Positions 52,913 through 61,686 of a stretch of 64,000 bases of DNA are shown piece by piece. A program made the position numbers and the translations under genes. How positions within the stretch are numbered: the stretch's first letter is position 1; each line of letters opens with the position of its first letter. The notes beneath the pieces were generated by a model that saw only the letters and a program-made list of their open reading frames with translations, made no database searches and was not told where the DNA came from. Source of the DNA: Brevundimonas sp. Root608 (GTDB lineage Bacteria; Pseudomonadota; Alphaproteobacteria; Caulobacterales; Caulobacteraceae); NCBI RefSeq assembly GCF_001427825.1, contig NZ_LMGT01000005.1, positions 1 through 64,000 on the forward strand. The letters are read 5' to 3'.

Positions 52913-53671
52913 ATGAAGCGCGACTTCGCCGATTTCTGGAACCTGTTGTGGGAGCTGACGCTGGGCCTGTGCGCCGCGTTCGCCCTGCTGAACGCCTTTG
53001 TCCCGGGCCAGGACCTGCCGTGGAAGCCGCTGGATCTGAACCATCCGATTGGCCAGGCGACCGGCGCCAAGGTGGCGGATTTCGAGCTGGCCCGCACCGC
53101 CGCCCCGGAAGAGACCGCCGCCGTCACCGACGCCTGCATCCAGGTGCTGCGCGAGGCCGGCGTGACCGTCGAACGGGCCGAGGACCGCGACGACGGCGGC
53201 TTCTGCGTCGTGCGCGGGGCCGTCAGGATCACCGGCGGCGACGTCACCCCGCTGGACGGCCGCCCGGTGATGCAGTGCCCGCTGGCGGTGCGCTACGTCA
53301 TCTGGGACCGCCAGGTGCTGCAGCCCGCGGCCGAGGCGGCGTTCGGCAGCCGGGTGGCGCGGATGAACGAGGTCGGCACCTACGCCTGCCGCCGCATCTA
53401 TGGTCAGACCGATGTCGACGCCCGGCCCAGCGAGCACGCGCGGGCCAATGCGCTGGATATCGGGAGCATGACGCTGGAGGACGGGCGCAAGGTCTCCGTC
53501 CTGGCCGACTGGGACGGAACCGGTCCGCGGGGGGCGGAGGGCAAGGGATTCCTGAAGCGCATCCGGGACGGCGCCTGCCGGGCCTTCTCGACGGTCCTGA
53601 CGCCGGACTACAACGAGGCGCACCGCAACCACCTGCATCTGGACGGGGCCCCGCGCAGTCTTTGCGCCTGA
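52913..53671 (+). CDS. Extensin-like family protein (M15-type fold)
   Basis: 252 residues. A membrane anchor or signal (LWELTLGLCAAFALLNAF) is followed by the extensin-like C-terminal domain: CPLAVRYVIWDRQVLQPAAE, GTYACRRIYG, SEHARANALDIGSMTLEDGR and EAHRNHLHLDGAPRSLCA. The His/Asp pattern (SEHARANALDI, HRNHLHLD) suits a zinc peptidase-like site of the LAS type. A cell-wall role is inferred. Confidence 0.9.
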   Translation: MKRDFADFWNLLWELTLGLCAAFALLNAFVPGQDLPWKPLDLNHPIGQATGAKVADFELARTAAPEETAAVTDACIQVLREAGVTVERAEDRDDGGFCVVRGAVRITGGDVTPLDGRPVMQCPLAVRYVIWDRQVLQPAAEAAFGSRVARMNEVGTYACRRIYGQTDVDARPSEHARANALDIGSMTLEDGRKVSVLADWDGTGPRGAEGKGFLKRIRDGACRAFSTVLTPDYNEAHRNHLHLDGAPRSLCA

Positions 53672-53862
53672 TCCGCCGAACCGCGTTCGCGAAACAGGCG
53701 GTTGACCGGCCCGGTTTTGCGGGAGAAAAAGTCGCCGCAGTCCGGATTTCGCGCGGCCTCCACACCCGTGCCCGCTCCTTCGCTGAATGAGCTCGTCCAG
53801 ATGGGCTGACGGGCGCTCCCCCGGGGGCGTCTGCCTGGCAAGCGCGTTCACGGAGACGCAAC

Positions 53863-54066
53863 ATGGCGACCGGTACGGTCAAGTGGTTCAACCCGACCAA
53901 GGGTTTCGGCTTCATCCAGCCTGACGGCGGCGGACAGGACGTTTTCGTCCACATCACCGCGGTCCAGAAGGCGGGCCTGCAAGGCCTGGATGAGAACGCC
54001 AAGGTCGAATACGAGCTGGAATCCCAGCGCGGCAAGACGTCAGCGATCGATCTGAAAATCCTCTGA
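53863..54066 (+). CDS. Cold-shock domain protein
   Basis: 67 residues: [20 protein letters not shown], then [20 protein letters not shown], with RNP1 KGFGFI and RNP2 VFVHI. It is a single-domain RNA chaperone. The 191-base leader includes a GC hairpin (GCTCCCCCGGGGGCG) shortly upstream, as long leaders of this family often do. A terminator follows inside the opposite gene's 3' end. Confidence 0.96.
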   Translation: MATGTVKWFNPTKGFGFIQPDGGGQDVFVHITAVQKAGLQGLDENAKVEYELESQRGKTSAIDLKIL

Positions 54067-54082
54067 TCCCGGACTGACAGCA

Positions 54083-54982
54083 TCACGGGACGGGCGCGGC
54101 GGCTTCGGCCTCCGCGCCTTTCTTTTGCGCGCTCGACCACTGCGCCAGCACGATGGCGACCAGCACCACGGCGCCGCCGATCATCTGCACCGGCGTCATG
54201 GTCTCGTGGAAGATCAGCCAGCCGAGGCCCGAGGCCACCACCGGCTGGATCAATATGGTCACCGCCGTCAGCGAGGCCGGCAGCCGGCCCAGCGACCAGG
54301 CCACGCCCCCCTGCCCCAGCACATGCATCACCCCCATGGCGGCGCAGGCGGCCCAGCCCGCCGCCGTCGCCGGCCACAGGTCCTCGCCCAACCCCACGGC
54401 CACGCCGAGCAGCAGCGGCGTCCCCAGGGCCGTCGACCACAGCATGATCCGCATCGCCCCCGCCGTCGCCCGCGCCGCCTTCACGGCGAGGAAATAGCCC
54501 GCGTACCAGAGCGCCACCGACAGGGAGAACAGGTCCCCCAGCGGCGGATTGGTCCCCTGCCGCCCGTCCGCCCCCGCCGACATGGCCAAGGCCCCGCCCA
54601 TGGCCAGGCCGATCGCCGCCACGAACAGCCGCCGCGGCCGGTCCCGGAACACGATCCAGCCGAACAGGGTGACCACGACCGGCGTCAGGTTGCACAGCAC
54701 GGTGGCGTTGGCGACCGAGGTCATGACGATGCCGTAGTGCCAGAACGACAGGTCCAGCACGAAGAACAGCGCCGCCAGCGCCATCCATTTCGACGGCCGG
54801 CCGACGCCCTCCGCGCCAGGCCGGGCGGTGAGCAACAGCAGCAGCGGCAGGGCGAAGGCGAAGCGCCAGAAGCCGGCGGCGGCGGGCCCCGTCTCGGTCA
54901 GCCGCACGAGGATGGGCGCGAACGCCAGCACGCAGGCCGAGGCGATCAGGACCATCAGGGCGGAGGCGCGGGAGGCGGGCAT
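54083..54982 (-). CDS. EamA/DMT-family transporter
   Basis: 299 residues with ten membrane helices in two EamA repeats (SASACVLAFAPILVRLTE-like N-terminus; LTPVVVTLFGWIVFRDRP; LTAVTILIQPVVASGLGWLI, FHETMTPVQMIGGAVVLVAI). It is a small-molecule exporter or permease; the substrate is unknown. ATG at 54982. Its last codons (AEAEAAAPVP) also encode the cold-shock gene terminator on the other strand. Confidence 0.92.
   Translation of the reverse strand: MPASRASALMVLIASACVLAFAPILVRLTETGPAAAGFWRFAFALPLLLLLTARPGAEGVGRPSKWMALAALFFVLDLSFWHYGIVMTSVANATVLCNLTPVVVTLFGWIVFRDRPRRLFVAAIGLAMGGALAMSAGADGRQGTNPPLGDLFSLSVALWYAGYFLAVKAARATAGAMRIMLWSTALGTPLLLGVAVGLGEDLWPATAAGWAACAAMGVMHVLGQGGVAWSLGRLPASLTAVTILIQPVVASGLGWLIFHETMTPVQMIGGAVVLVAIVLAQWSSAQKKGAEAEAAAPVP
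54093..54126 (+). terminator. Terminator of the cold-shock gene, inside the opposite CDS
   Basis: GGCGCGG / CCGCGCC is a 7-bp stem with loop GGCTTCGGCCT-like centre, followed by TTTCTTTT. It overlaps the 3' end of the DMT transporter, so coding and termination share the same bases. Confidence 0.8.
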
Positions 54983-55005
54983 GGAAGGGGTATAGCGGAT
55001 TCGCG

Positions 55006-55150
55006 GTCTCCCTCCCCCTTGTGGGGAGGGTGGCCGAGCCGAAGGCGAGGACGGGTGGGGAACCGCCGCACGGTCCTGCGCGGCCCTGACATGCCCCACC
55101 CTGTCGTCGCTTCGCGCCGACATCCCTCCCCATGAAGGGGAGGGAGAACG
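55006..55150. repeat. Inverted repeat, family 1 (copy D)
   Basis: The left arm TCTCCCTCCCCCTTGTGGGG then AGCCGAAGGCGAGGACGGGT and the right arm CCCCACCCTGTCGTCGCTTC, CATCCCTCCCCATGAAGGGG are complementary. The centre is about 33 bases with no gene. The right arm is nearly identical to that of 834-953 (TCGCTTCGCGCCGACATCCC), which shows recent copying or strong constraint. Confidence 0.85.
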
Positions 55151-55156
55151 GGGGCG

Positions 55157-55351
55157 TCAGTCGCCCCTGCTCTTCTCCACCCGGCGCAGGCCGCCCTTCT
55201 GGCCCGCGGCGCGGGCGAGGTCGGCGTTCTTCGAGAAGGTGCGCTGCTCGGGACTGACGCTGGTCCCGCCCTTGGAGGCAATGGCGCGCCGCTGCTCCGG
55301 CGACATGGCCGCGAAGCCGCGCGGGCGGCCGGTGGGTTTCACTTCGGTCAT
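55157..55351 (-). CDS. KGG-repeat stress-induced protein
   Basis: 64 residues: GRPRGFAAMSPEQRRAIASK, then GGTSVSPEQRTFSKNADLAR and AAGQKGGLRRVEKS. Two KGG-type units (SKGG, QKGG) match the con-10/GsiB-like general stress family. The protein is probably disordered and protective. The ribosome site GAGAGGA overlaps the hairpin at 55360-55386. ATG at 55351. Confidence 0.88.
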   Translation of the reverse strand: MTEVKPTGRPRGFAAMSPEQRRAIASKGGTSVSPEQRTFSKNADLARAAGQKGGLRRVEKSRGD

Positions 55352-55359
55352 GGGCTGTC

Positions 55360-55386
55360 CTCTCTCGCAGGTTGAACGCGAGAGAG
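55360..55386 (-). promoter_or_regulatory. Leader hairpin covering the ribosome site of the KGG gene
   Basis: On the minus-strand mRNA CUCUCUCGC-GUUCAACCU-GCGAGAGAG forms a perfect 9-bp stem. Its 3' strand supplies most of the ribosome site GAGAGGA that precedes the AUG by six bases. Pairing would hide the site, so heat or a helper could open it. This is inference from structure. Confidence 0.6.
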
Positions 55387-55498
55387 CCGGGTTTCCGTCG
55401 CCGGAAGAGTTGCGGATCGGCGGCGCGCGGCCGGACGGGGCGAATGTCCCCGGCCCGCGCAAAAATGCGAATTCCGCCCATGTGGAGACATTCGACCC

Positions 55499-56143
55499 TC
55501 ATGCCGGGTCCTCCGGCGCCGTGTCGAATTCGTCGTATTCGGGCGGCAGGGGGCGGCCGAGGGCGAGGTCGCGGGCCAGTCCCAGCGCGCGTTCGCGCAG
55601 GAAGCGGCGGGCCATCAGCTGGCCCTCGGCGCTGCGGGCCTCCTCCTCGGCGGGGTCCAGTTCGACCCATTCGAACAGGGCGTCGAGACGGGCGATCTCG
55701 GACGCCGCCCGGGCCAGCCGCAGGGCCGTCAGGCCGCGCCCCGCCCGCACCGCCTCGGCGGCCGAGGCCAGCGCCCGCCGCGCGAGGTCGCCGGGCCGGA
55801 TCTGGATCGGCGCGGTCCATGCGGCGACGATGTCGTCCTCGGTCAGGGGCGCGTCGGCCTCGCCCGCCGTCGCCGCAGACGGCGCAGCCGAGCCGGCCGA
55901 TCCGGCCATGGCCGCCGTCCGGGGCCGTTCGGGCGCGCCGGGCCAGGGCGTGGCGCGGGCGGCGAAGGCGCGCTTGGTCCAGCCCTCGCGCGCGGCCCGC
56001 TTGCGCAACGCCCCCTCGGACACGCCGAACCGCCCGGCGACCGTCCGCGCCGACAGGCCGGACAGGTAGGCGCCGCGGATCAGGCTCCAGGTGTCGGGGC
56101 TGACGGTGACGTAGCGGGTGTCGGGCGTCGGCGGTGTTCGCAT
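55499..56143 (-). CDS. HTH-containing hypothetical protein
   Basis: 214 residues. The N-terminal helix-turn-helix reads LIRGAYLSGLSARTVAGRFG then VSEGALRKRAAREGWTKR, like the DNA-binding part of small terminase-type or resolvase-like proteins. The middle is Ala/Pro-rich. The C-terminal helical region has ARRALASAAEAVRAGRGLTA and LDALFEWVELDPAEEEARSA. No phage genes are adjacent, so a terminase role is not supported. ATG 56143 is the best start (GGGGGA upstream). Confidence 0.72.
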   Translation of the reverse strand: MRTPPTPDTRYVTVSPDTWSLIRGAYLSGLSARTVAGRFGVSEGALRKRAAREGWTKRAFAARATPWPGAPERPRTAAMAGSAGSAAPSAATAGEADAPLTEDDIVAAWTAPIQIRPGDLARRALASAAEAVRAGRGLTALRLARAASEIARLDALFEWVELDPAEEEARSAEGQLMARRFLRERALGLARDLALGRPLPPEYDEFDTAPEDPA

Positions 56144-56296
56144 GATGTTGCAGTCCCCCTTCCGTGCGTGAGCGCGGATTATGGGGGCGTGGTGCGTCAG
56201 GAACGGACGTATCGGGGGCGGAAGGGGCGGGTTGTGGGAGCGGGAGGGGTGGAGGGGGGAGGTGTGGGAGTCTTGCCCCGATGAGCGCCCCCTACC

Positions 56297-56467
56297 TTTC
56301 GTCATCCTCCGGCGAGCGTAGCGAGACCGGGGGACCCAGCGACGCCGAAGGCGACCTTTTCACGCACGATGTTGGCGGCGGAGTCCGCGACAGCTTCGCG
56401 CTCTCGCGCGCCACTGGGTCCCCCGGTCTGCGCCGCGAAGGCGCGGCTTGCCGGAGGATGACGAAAG
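56297..56467. repeat. Inverted repeat, family 2 (copy G)
   Basis: The left arm CGTCATCCTCCGGCGAGCGT, GAGACCGGGGGACCCAG is mirrored by CTGGGTCCCCCGGTCTGCGC and GCTTGCCGGAGGATGACG. About 70 bases lie between. The ends pair with copy E (GTCATCCTC) and the inner ACTGGGTCCC matches copy F. It marks the left edge of the accessory island. Confidence 0.85.
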
Positions 56468-56473
56468 AGGGGG

Positions 56474-57160
56474 TTAGTCGTCCTGAACCGGTGGGTCGTG
56501 CAGCCATTCGCCGTTGCGAGCCTCAGCCGCGATGGCGAATGGTGGCCGCCGCGCACGCATGTGCGCCGCCAATGCTTCAACCGACATGAGGCCATTTCGA
56601 TGGATCATGCGATGACAGTTGGCGCAGAGCGCCGCCAAGTCGGAGAGCTTGGTCGCCTCGCCCTCTTCGATCAAGGCGACCGGCACCTTGTGGTGGGCCT
56701 CGACATAGCCGAGACCCAACTCGCCGTAGATGGCTTCCATATCATCGCCGCAGGCCTCGCAGGCGAAGCTGGTCAGAGAGGCTTTGAAGTCATTGATGAG
56801 CTTTCGCGACCGCTCGCGCCTCATATGAACACGGAGGGTGGCGCGGCCTTCCTGAGCCTCGATATCGGCCTCGGCTCCGTCCAGAACGCTATCCGGGTTT
56901 CCGGGCGCGAGAAGATCAGACTTGAGGCGCCAGACGCCCGCCCGGGCGGCGGGGCCATAGACGTTCTCGAACAGGTCGTTGCCCTTGAAGTGTGCCGAAC
57001 CAGCCCAGTTCTCTTGGAGACGCGCGCGGACGCGGGCTGCGGGACTCGCGGCCTTATGGTCCGGGACGATCTCCACGACCTTTGGCACGAGCTGATCGAG
57101 GTGCGCTTCTCCTCCCAGCTGGGACAAAGCCTCGACAATATGTTCGGGTCGTATCGGCAC
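56474..57160 (-). CDS. HNH nuclease with N-terminal winged-helix-like domain
   Basis: 228 residues. The N-terminal ~75 (RPEHIVEALSQLGGEAHLDQ, LVPKVVEIVPDHKA) look like the winged-helix domain found in restriction-type proteins. The C-terminal HNH reads FACEACGDDMEAIYGELGLG, YVEAHHKVPVALIEEGEATK and LAALCANCHRMIHRNGLM. It is likely a DNA nuclease of an anti-invader type, by domain. It starts at GTG 57160. It differs from the core HNH at 46836. Confidence 0.85.
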   Translation of the reverse strand: MPIRPEHIVEALSQLGGEAHLDQLVPKVVEIVPDHKAASPAARVRARLQENWAGSAHFKGNDLFENVYGPAARAGVWRLKSDLLAPGNPDSVLDGAEADIEAQEGRATLRVHMRRERSRKLINDFKASLTSFACEACGDDMEAIYGELGLGYVEAHHKVPVALIEEGEATKLSDLAALCANCHRMIHRNGLMSVEALAAHMRARRPPFAIAAEARNGEWLHDPPVQDD

Positions 57161-57266
57161 CGGCTAAACCACCCGCCGGATGGCGGACCGCGCGCGATGC
57201 GACGACTCCCACTTGTGGTTGGTAACGCTCCCCATCCACCCACCGTAGCGGGTGGATCGTCAGAGG

Positions 57267-57485
57267 TCAGCCCTTGCCGCGCGAGTAGCTCTCGATCTCG
57301 TCGCCGTTCGCGTCGAGCGCCACGACATGGCGGGCGTCGAATTCGACCACGCCCTGCTCCTTCCATTTGATGGATGGGTCGCCGTCATAGGCCAGGTCGA
57401 CGGCCTCCTCGAGGGAGTCGGCTTCGACTTCGGTGGTGTAGTCGACGTAGGCATCGACGCGGGAGAGGATGGTGAACTTCGGCAT
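57267..57485 (-). CDS. Small acidic hypothetical protein
   Basis: 72 residues: MPKFTILSRVDAYVDYTTEV, EADSLEEAVDLAYDGDPSIK then a short C-terminal part. It has two strands and one helix, and AEDxxEA-type spacing. It is a small soluble protein without a known function. GGAG lies upstream of ATG 57485. It sits between the HNH gene and the AT-rich pair. Confidence 0.72.
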   Translation of the reverse strand: MPKFTILSRVDAYVDYTTEVEADSLEEAVDLAYDGDPSIKWKEQGVVEFDARHVVALDANGDEIESYSRGKG

Positions 57486-57546
57486 GGCGCGCTCCTTTCG
57501 AAGGAGCATGCCGGAGCCAAACGTCAGCGGCTACCAACTGGAGATT

Positions 57547-58206
57547 CTAAGGTCCAGAACTGTTCTGTGGATCAAAGAAAATGGCGAAAACGATAGCTTG
57601 ATACAGGTTCCAGACAAAACTTTTTAATAGAAGAATACAAAAGAATACATATGACACGAAGGCAGAGGCAAAGAAGCCGGCAATCATGTCGATGTCCACC
57701 ACCGGATTGGGATCTAGCTTGTCTGCTATAAACCAAATCGGCGACTGCTTCGTGGTGGAAAACACAACGAATATGCCGAAAGCAAGCAATATCATGTAGT
57801 GTACGAATATGTACAAGAAGTTATAGAATACGAACTTAAACTCCGATATAGAACGACCACCCGATTTGTACATTGCAAGCAGCCGGAATATACTAGGTTT
57901 CGTCATTGTCGCAAAAATCGAGAATCCCGCGATCAAAAAACCCAGTATAGAAACTGCAACATTTGAAACTAGACCTGCCCATGAGTTAAGAGAGGCAGCG
58001 ATAATTGGCGCGTCGGCCACCAGGTCATTGTGTTGAGCAAATGCGAAACCGATTAAGAGCGCGACACATATAGCGACCGATAAAATGATGTCCGATTTGT
58101 TTCCGACCGTGCCCCAAGCCGCCTTGGCTACGCCAAGGAGGTTCTGATCGTTGGTGGCATCAGCGCGCCAGCCATCGATGGGCTCGATTTTAGGCTTGCT
58201 GGTCAT
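57547..58206 (-). CDS. Four-helix membrane protein of an AT-rich two-gene unit
   Basis: 219 residues. The cytoplasmic N-terminus (MTSKPKIEPIDGWRADATND) is followed by helices at ~39-57 (SDIILSVAICVALLIGFAFA), ~80-100 (SNVAVSILGFLIAGFSIFAT), ~128-150 (FYNFLYIFVHYMILLAFGIF) and ~177-205. The codons are far more AT-rich than the surrounding genome. Its start overlaps the end of the soluble partner by 17 bases, so the two are co-translated. No family was recognised. Confidence 0.78.
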   Translation of the reverse strand: MTSKPKIEPIDGWRADATNDQNLLGVAKAAWGTVGNKSDIILSVAICVALLIGFAFAQHNDLVADAPIIAASLNSWAGLVSNVAVSILGFLIAGFSIFATMTKPSIFRLLAMYKSGGRSISEFKFVFYNFLYIFVHYMILLAFGIFVVFSTTKQSPIWFIADKLDPNPVVDIDMIAGFFASAFVSYVFFCILLLKSFVWNLYQAIVFAIFFDPQNSSGP

Positions 58207-59194
58207 CTTCTCTCACTGCCGCCGCTGCTCTCGCAGCGGCCTGTTGGGGCACATCGGGACGCTTGAGCTCTCCACGGGCTATGATGGCGTTGAAACGGTC
58301 AAGCAATGCGTTCGCCTTTTGTTTGACGGTTCCGACGAGATTTTCGATAATAGTCGTCACAGAGAAATCTTCGTTCTCGCCCTTTAGTCGATCGCCGTTA
58401 TGGTCAAGGCCTGAGAAGCGCACGGTTTCATTTGCGCCGTCAGTCGTCTCTTGGAGCGCGGCGATTGTGCCCTCCTTGTCTAGGCCCTCATTGTCCGTGG
58501 TTGTCACCCGCGTTTGCTTGCCTTTCAGCATTTCATTGAATGCCTCGGCGCTTGCGATAAGTGAAGCTGCGGTAGGCTCATCGTTTTTCCGATGAATAAT
58601 CAAATCTACGCGTTGAAGCTTCGCGAAGCGTTGAACGAACTCTGAAAGACGTTCGCCGTTCGTAATCTGAACGATCTCTAGCGTCGGAACTGGAATCCCT
58701 TCTTTCAAAACTCGCTTGTAAACTCGTTCTCCGCGCTCTGCTCCCTCATCATGAAGTTTATCGATATAGTCGCGATGCTTTCTGATAAGAAAACGCTGCA
58801 TCGTGGACTGGAATGATGCTAGGCTCGGTGCAAACCGGGTCTCAGCAAAATATATCAACCTATGATCTTTCAGTAGAAGAACGAAGAAGGCTGACGGAGA
58901 GGTGTCTAGCTTAGCCTCATCGCTTATAAGTTGAGAAGTTGCGGGATCGAAAACCTGATCACGAACTAGCGTGGTGTCCTGAACGAACTGGCCAGCAATT
59001 GCCGGTTCGCTTACGTCATTAGTTAGTGAGTCGAATAGGCAAACGTCCAACAGGTGGAATGTCGATCCACGGGCTTCACGATACAGCTTGTCGTCAGTGA
59101 AAGCAGGCAGGACAACCTCTCGAAGCAGGTCGATCATGTTCCGATCGCCGAACTTGCAAATGAAATTTGCAAAAAGCGTTTGGTGCTGGCGCAT
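58190..59194 (-). CDS. Soluble partner protein of the AT-rich two-gene unit
   Basis: 334 residues, no signal or membrane helix. Segments include MIDLLREVVLPAFTDDKLYR, SAFFVLLLKDHRLIYFAETR, FLIRKHRDYIDKLHDEGAER, LEIVQITNGERLSEFVQRFA and SVTTIIENLVGTVKQKANAL. The last 30 residues are Ala/Gln/Asp-rich. A strong GAGGGGGAAG ribosome site precedes ATG 59194. Codon use is AT-rich, like its partner. It could be an effector or sensor for the membrane protein. No family was recognised. Confidence 0.75.
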   Translation of the reverse strand: MRQHQTLFANFICKFGDRNMIDLLREVVLPAFTDDKLYREARGSTFHLLDVCLFDSLTNDVSEPAIAGQFVQDTTLVRDQVFDPATSQLISDEAKLDTSPSAFFVLLLKDHRLIYFAETRFAPSLASFQSTMQRFLIRKHRDYIDKLHDEGAERGERVYKRVLKEGIPVPTLEIVQITNGERLSEFVQRFAKLQRVDLIIHRKNDEPTAASLIASAEAFNEMLKGKQTRVTTTDNEGLDKEGTIAALQETTDGANETVRFSGLDHNGDRLKGENEDFSVTTIIENLVGTVKQKANALLDRFNAIIARGELKRPDVPQQAAARAAAAVREDDQQA

Positions 59195-59319
59195 CTTCCC
59201 CCTCGATTGATCGACATTGCGATGACAACCAGTGACTGCAAAACGGACCAGCTTGCAATAGTGAAGCTAAGCCGACTTTGGTCGTAGCCTGATCCTATCG
59301 CACCCTGATGGTCCGCCCC

Positions 59320-61686
59320 CTACAGCCTGCTCTTCCGGAACGCCTCCGCCTTCTCCGCCGCCGCATCGGCCCGCCAGCGTTTCGGCGCCGACTTGTCGAC
59401 CGCCTCGCCCTCGGCGGTCAGGACCTCGTTGGCGAACTCCAGGTCCATCAGCTTCATGCGCTTGATCTCGTCGCGCAGGCGGGCGGCCTCCTCGAACTCG
59501 AGGTTGGCGGCGGCGTTGCGCATGCGGCCTTCGAGGTCCTTGAGGGCGGCCTGGAAGTTGGAGCCGGTGAAGGGCTTGGACGCCTCGGCCACGCCGGGGG
59601 CGGTCAGCTTGTCGAGGGCGCGGGACTCATAGGGGCTGGCCATGATCTCGCGGATGTCGCGCTTGACCGATTCCGGGGTGATGCCGTGTTCGGCGTTGTA
59701 CTCTTCCTGCTTGGCGCGGCGGCGGTTGGTCTCGGCGATGGCGCGCTCCATCGAGCCGGTCATGCGGTCGGCGTAGAGGATGACGCGGCCGTCGACGTTG
59801 CGGGCGGCGCGGCCGATGGTCTGGATCAGCGAGGTCTCGGAGCGCAGGAAACCCTCCTTGTCCGCGTCGAGGATGGCGACCAGGCCGCACTCGGGGATGT
59901 CGAGGCCCTCGCGCAAAAGGTTGATGCCGATCAGGACGTCGAAGGCGCCCATGCGCAGGTCGCGCAGGATCTCGATCCGCTCGAGGGTGTCGACGTCGGA
60001 GTGCATGTAGCGGACGCGGACGCCCTGTTCGTGCATGTATTCCGTCAGGTCCTCGGCCATCTTCTTGGTCAGGACGGTGACCAGCGAGCGGTAACCGGCG
60101 CGGGCGACGGATTTCACCTCGTCGATGACGTCGTCGACCTGGTTGCGGGTGGTTCCGCTGACCGGGCGGATCTCGACCGGGGGGTCGATCAGGCCGGTGG
60201 GGCGGATGACCTGTTCGGTGAAGACGCCGCCGGTGCGCTCCATCTCCCACGGGCCGGGGGTGGCGGTGACGAAGACCGTCTGGGGCCGCATGGCGTCCCA
60301 TTCGTCGAACTTCAGCGGGCGGTTGTCGATGCAGCTGGGCAGGCGGAAGCCGTACTCGGCCAGGGTCGACTTGCGGCGGTAGTCGCCGCGGTACATGCCG
60401 CTGATCTGGCCGACGGTGACGTGGCTCTCGTCGACGAACAGCAGGGCGTTGTCGGGGATGTATTCGAAGAAGGTGGGCGGCGGCTCGCCCGGGGCGCGGC
60501 CGGTCAGCCAGCGGCTGTAGTTCTCGATGCCGGCGCAGGAGCCGGTGGCCTCCATCATCTCGAGGTCGAAGCGCACGCGCTGCTCCAGCCGCTGGGCCTC
60601 CAGCAGCTTGCCGTTCTCGACCATCCAGTCGAGCGTCTCCTTGAGCTCGGCCTTGATGCCGGTGATGGCCTGGTTGAGCGACGGGCGCGGGGTGACGTAG
60701 TGGCTGGCGGCGTAGACGGTGATCTCGGTCAGGTCGGCGGTCTTCCTGCCGGTCAGGGGGTCGAACTCCTGGATGGATTCGAGCTCGTCCCCGAACAGCT
60801 GGATGCGCCAGGCGCGGTCCTCCATGTGGACGGGGAAGATCTCCAGCACGTCGCCGCGCTTGCGGAACATGCCGCGCTCGAAGGCGGCGTCGTTGCGCTT
60901 GTACTGCAGCGCGATCAGGTCGGCGCGCAGCTTGGATTCGTCGATCTGGTCCCCGACCTTCAGGGTGAAGGTCATGGCGGTATAGGTCTCGACCGAGCCG
61001 ATGCCGTAGATGCAGCTGACCGAGGCGACGACGATGACGTCGTCCCGCTCCAGGATCGCCCGCGTCGCCGAGTGGCGCATGCGGTCGATCTGCTCGTTTA
61101 TGGACGAGTCCTTCTCGATGTAGGTGTCGGACTTCGGGACGTAGGCCTCGGGCTGGTAGTAGTCGTAGTAGCTGACGAAATACTCGACGGCGTTGTCGGG
61201 GAAGAAGCTCCTGAACTCGGAATAGAGCTGGGCGGCGAGGGTCTTGTTGGGGGCCAGGATCAGGGCCGGGCGCTGGGTCTGTTCGATGACCTTGGCCATG
61301 GTGAAGGTCTTGCCCGAACCGGTGACGCCGAGCAGGACCTGGTCGCGCTCGCCCGTGTTCGCCGTGGCGACAAGCTCGGCGATGGCGGCGGGCTGGTCGC
61401 CGGCGGGGGTGTATTTCGTCTCCAGCCGGAAGGGGATGTGCTTGCGGCCCGCCGGGCGGTCGGGGCGGTGCGGGGTCCAGTCGGAGGGCTTGCCGGGGGC
61501 CTCCTCCGGCGTCAGGCGCGGGCCGGACACGGGGGCGAACATCGGCATGCGATTGGTCGCCGTCGCCGGGTCGAAGATGAAGGGGGCGCGGGCCTCGGAC
61601 AGGCCGGCGGACATCTCGGCCGACTGGCCCGGAACGTGGACGGGCTTGCCGGACTTGCCGTGGGACGCGGAGGGGGAACGGGCCAT
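59320..61686 (-). CDS. uvrB: UvrABC excision nuclease subunit B
   Basis: 788 residues. Walker A is [20 protein letters not shown], the beta-hairpin region is [20 protein letters not shown], Walker B is [20 protein letters not shown], and [20 protein letters not shown] and [20 protein letters not shown] follow. The UVR domain near the C-terminus is [20 protein letters not shown]. An ~85-residue N-terminal extension precedes the [16 protein letters not shown] start seen in E. coli. It finds damage with UvrA and loads UvrC. ATG 61686. Confidence 0.97.
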   Translation of the reverse strand: MARSPSASHGKSGKPVHVPGQSAEMSAGLSEARAPFIFDPATATNRMPMFAPVSGPRLTPEEAPGKPSDWTPHRPDRPAGRKHIPFRLETKYTPAGDQPAAIAELVATANTGERDQVLLGVTGSGKTFTMAKVIEQTQRPALILAPNKTLAAQLYSEFRSFFPDNAVEYFVSYYDYYQPEAYVPKSDTYIEKDSSINEQIDRMRHSATRAILERDDVIVVASVSCIYGIGSVETYTAMTFTLKVGDQIDESKLRADLIALQYKRNDAAFERGMFRKRGDVLEIFPVHMEDRAWRIQLFGDELESIQEFDPLTGRKTADLTEITVYAASHYVTPRPSLNQAITGIKAELKETLDWMVENGKLLEAQRLEQRVRFDLEMMEATGSCAGIENYSRWLTGRAPGEPPPTFFEYIPDNALLFVDESHVTVGQISGMYRGDYRRKSTLAEYGFRLPSCIDNRPLKFDEWDAMRPQTVFVTATPGPWEMERTGGVFTEQVIRPTGLIDPPVEIRPVSGTTRNQVDDVIDEVKSVARAGYRSLVTVLTKKMAEDLTEYMHEQGVRVRYMHSDVDTLERIEILRDLRMGAFDVLIGINLLREGLDIPECGLVAILDADKEGFLRSETSLIQTIGRAARNVDGRVILYADRMTGSMERAIAETNRRRAKQEEYNAEHGITPESVKRDIREIMASPYESRALDKLTAPGVAEASKPFTGSNFQAALKDLEGRMRNAAANLEFEEAARLRDEIKRMKLMDLEFANEVLTAEGEAVDKSAPKRWRADAAAEKAEAFRKSRL

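Noticed and set aside
55499..56143. Phage small terminase subunit
   Set aside because: Only the helix-turn-helix is suggestive; no large terminase, portal or other phage gene is near.
57547..59194. Identification of the AT-rich pair as the Kiwa defence system (KwaA/KwaB)
   Set aside because: The membrane-plus-soluble layout is similar, but gene order is reversed and I could not match the soluble protein to DUF4868 by eye.
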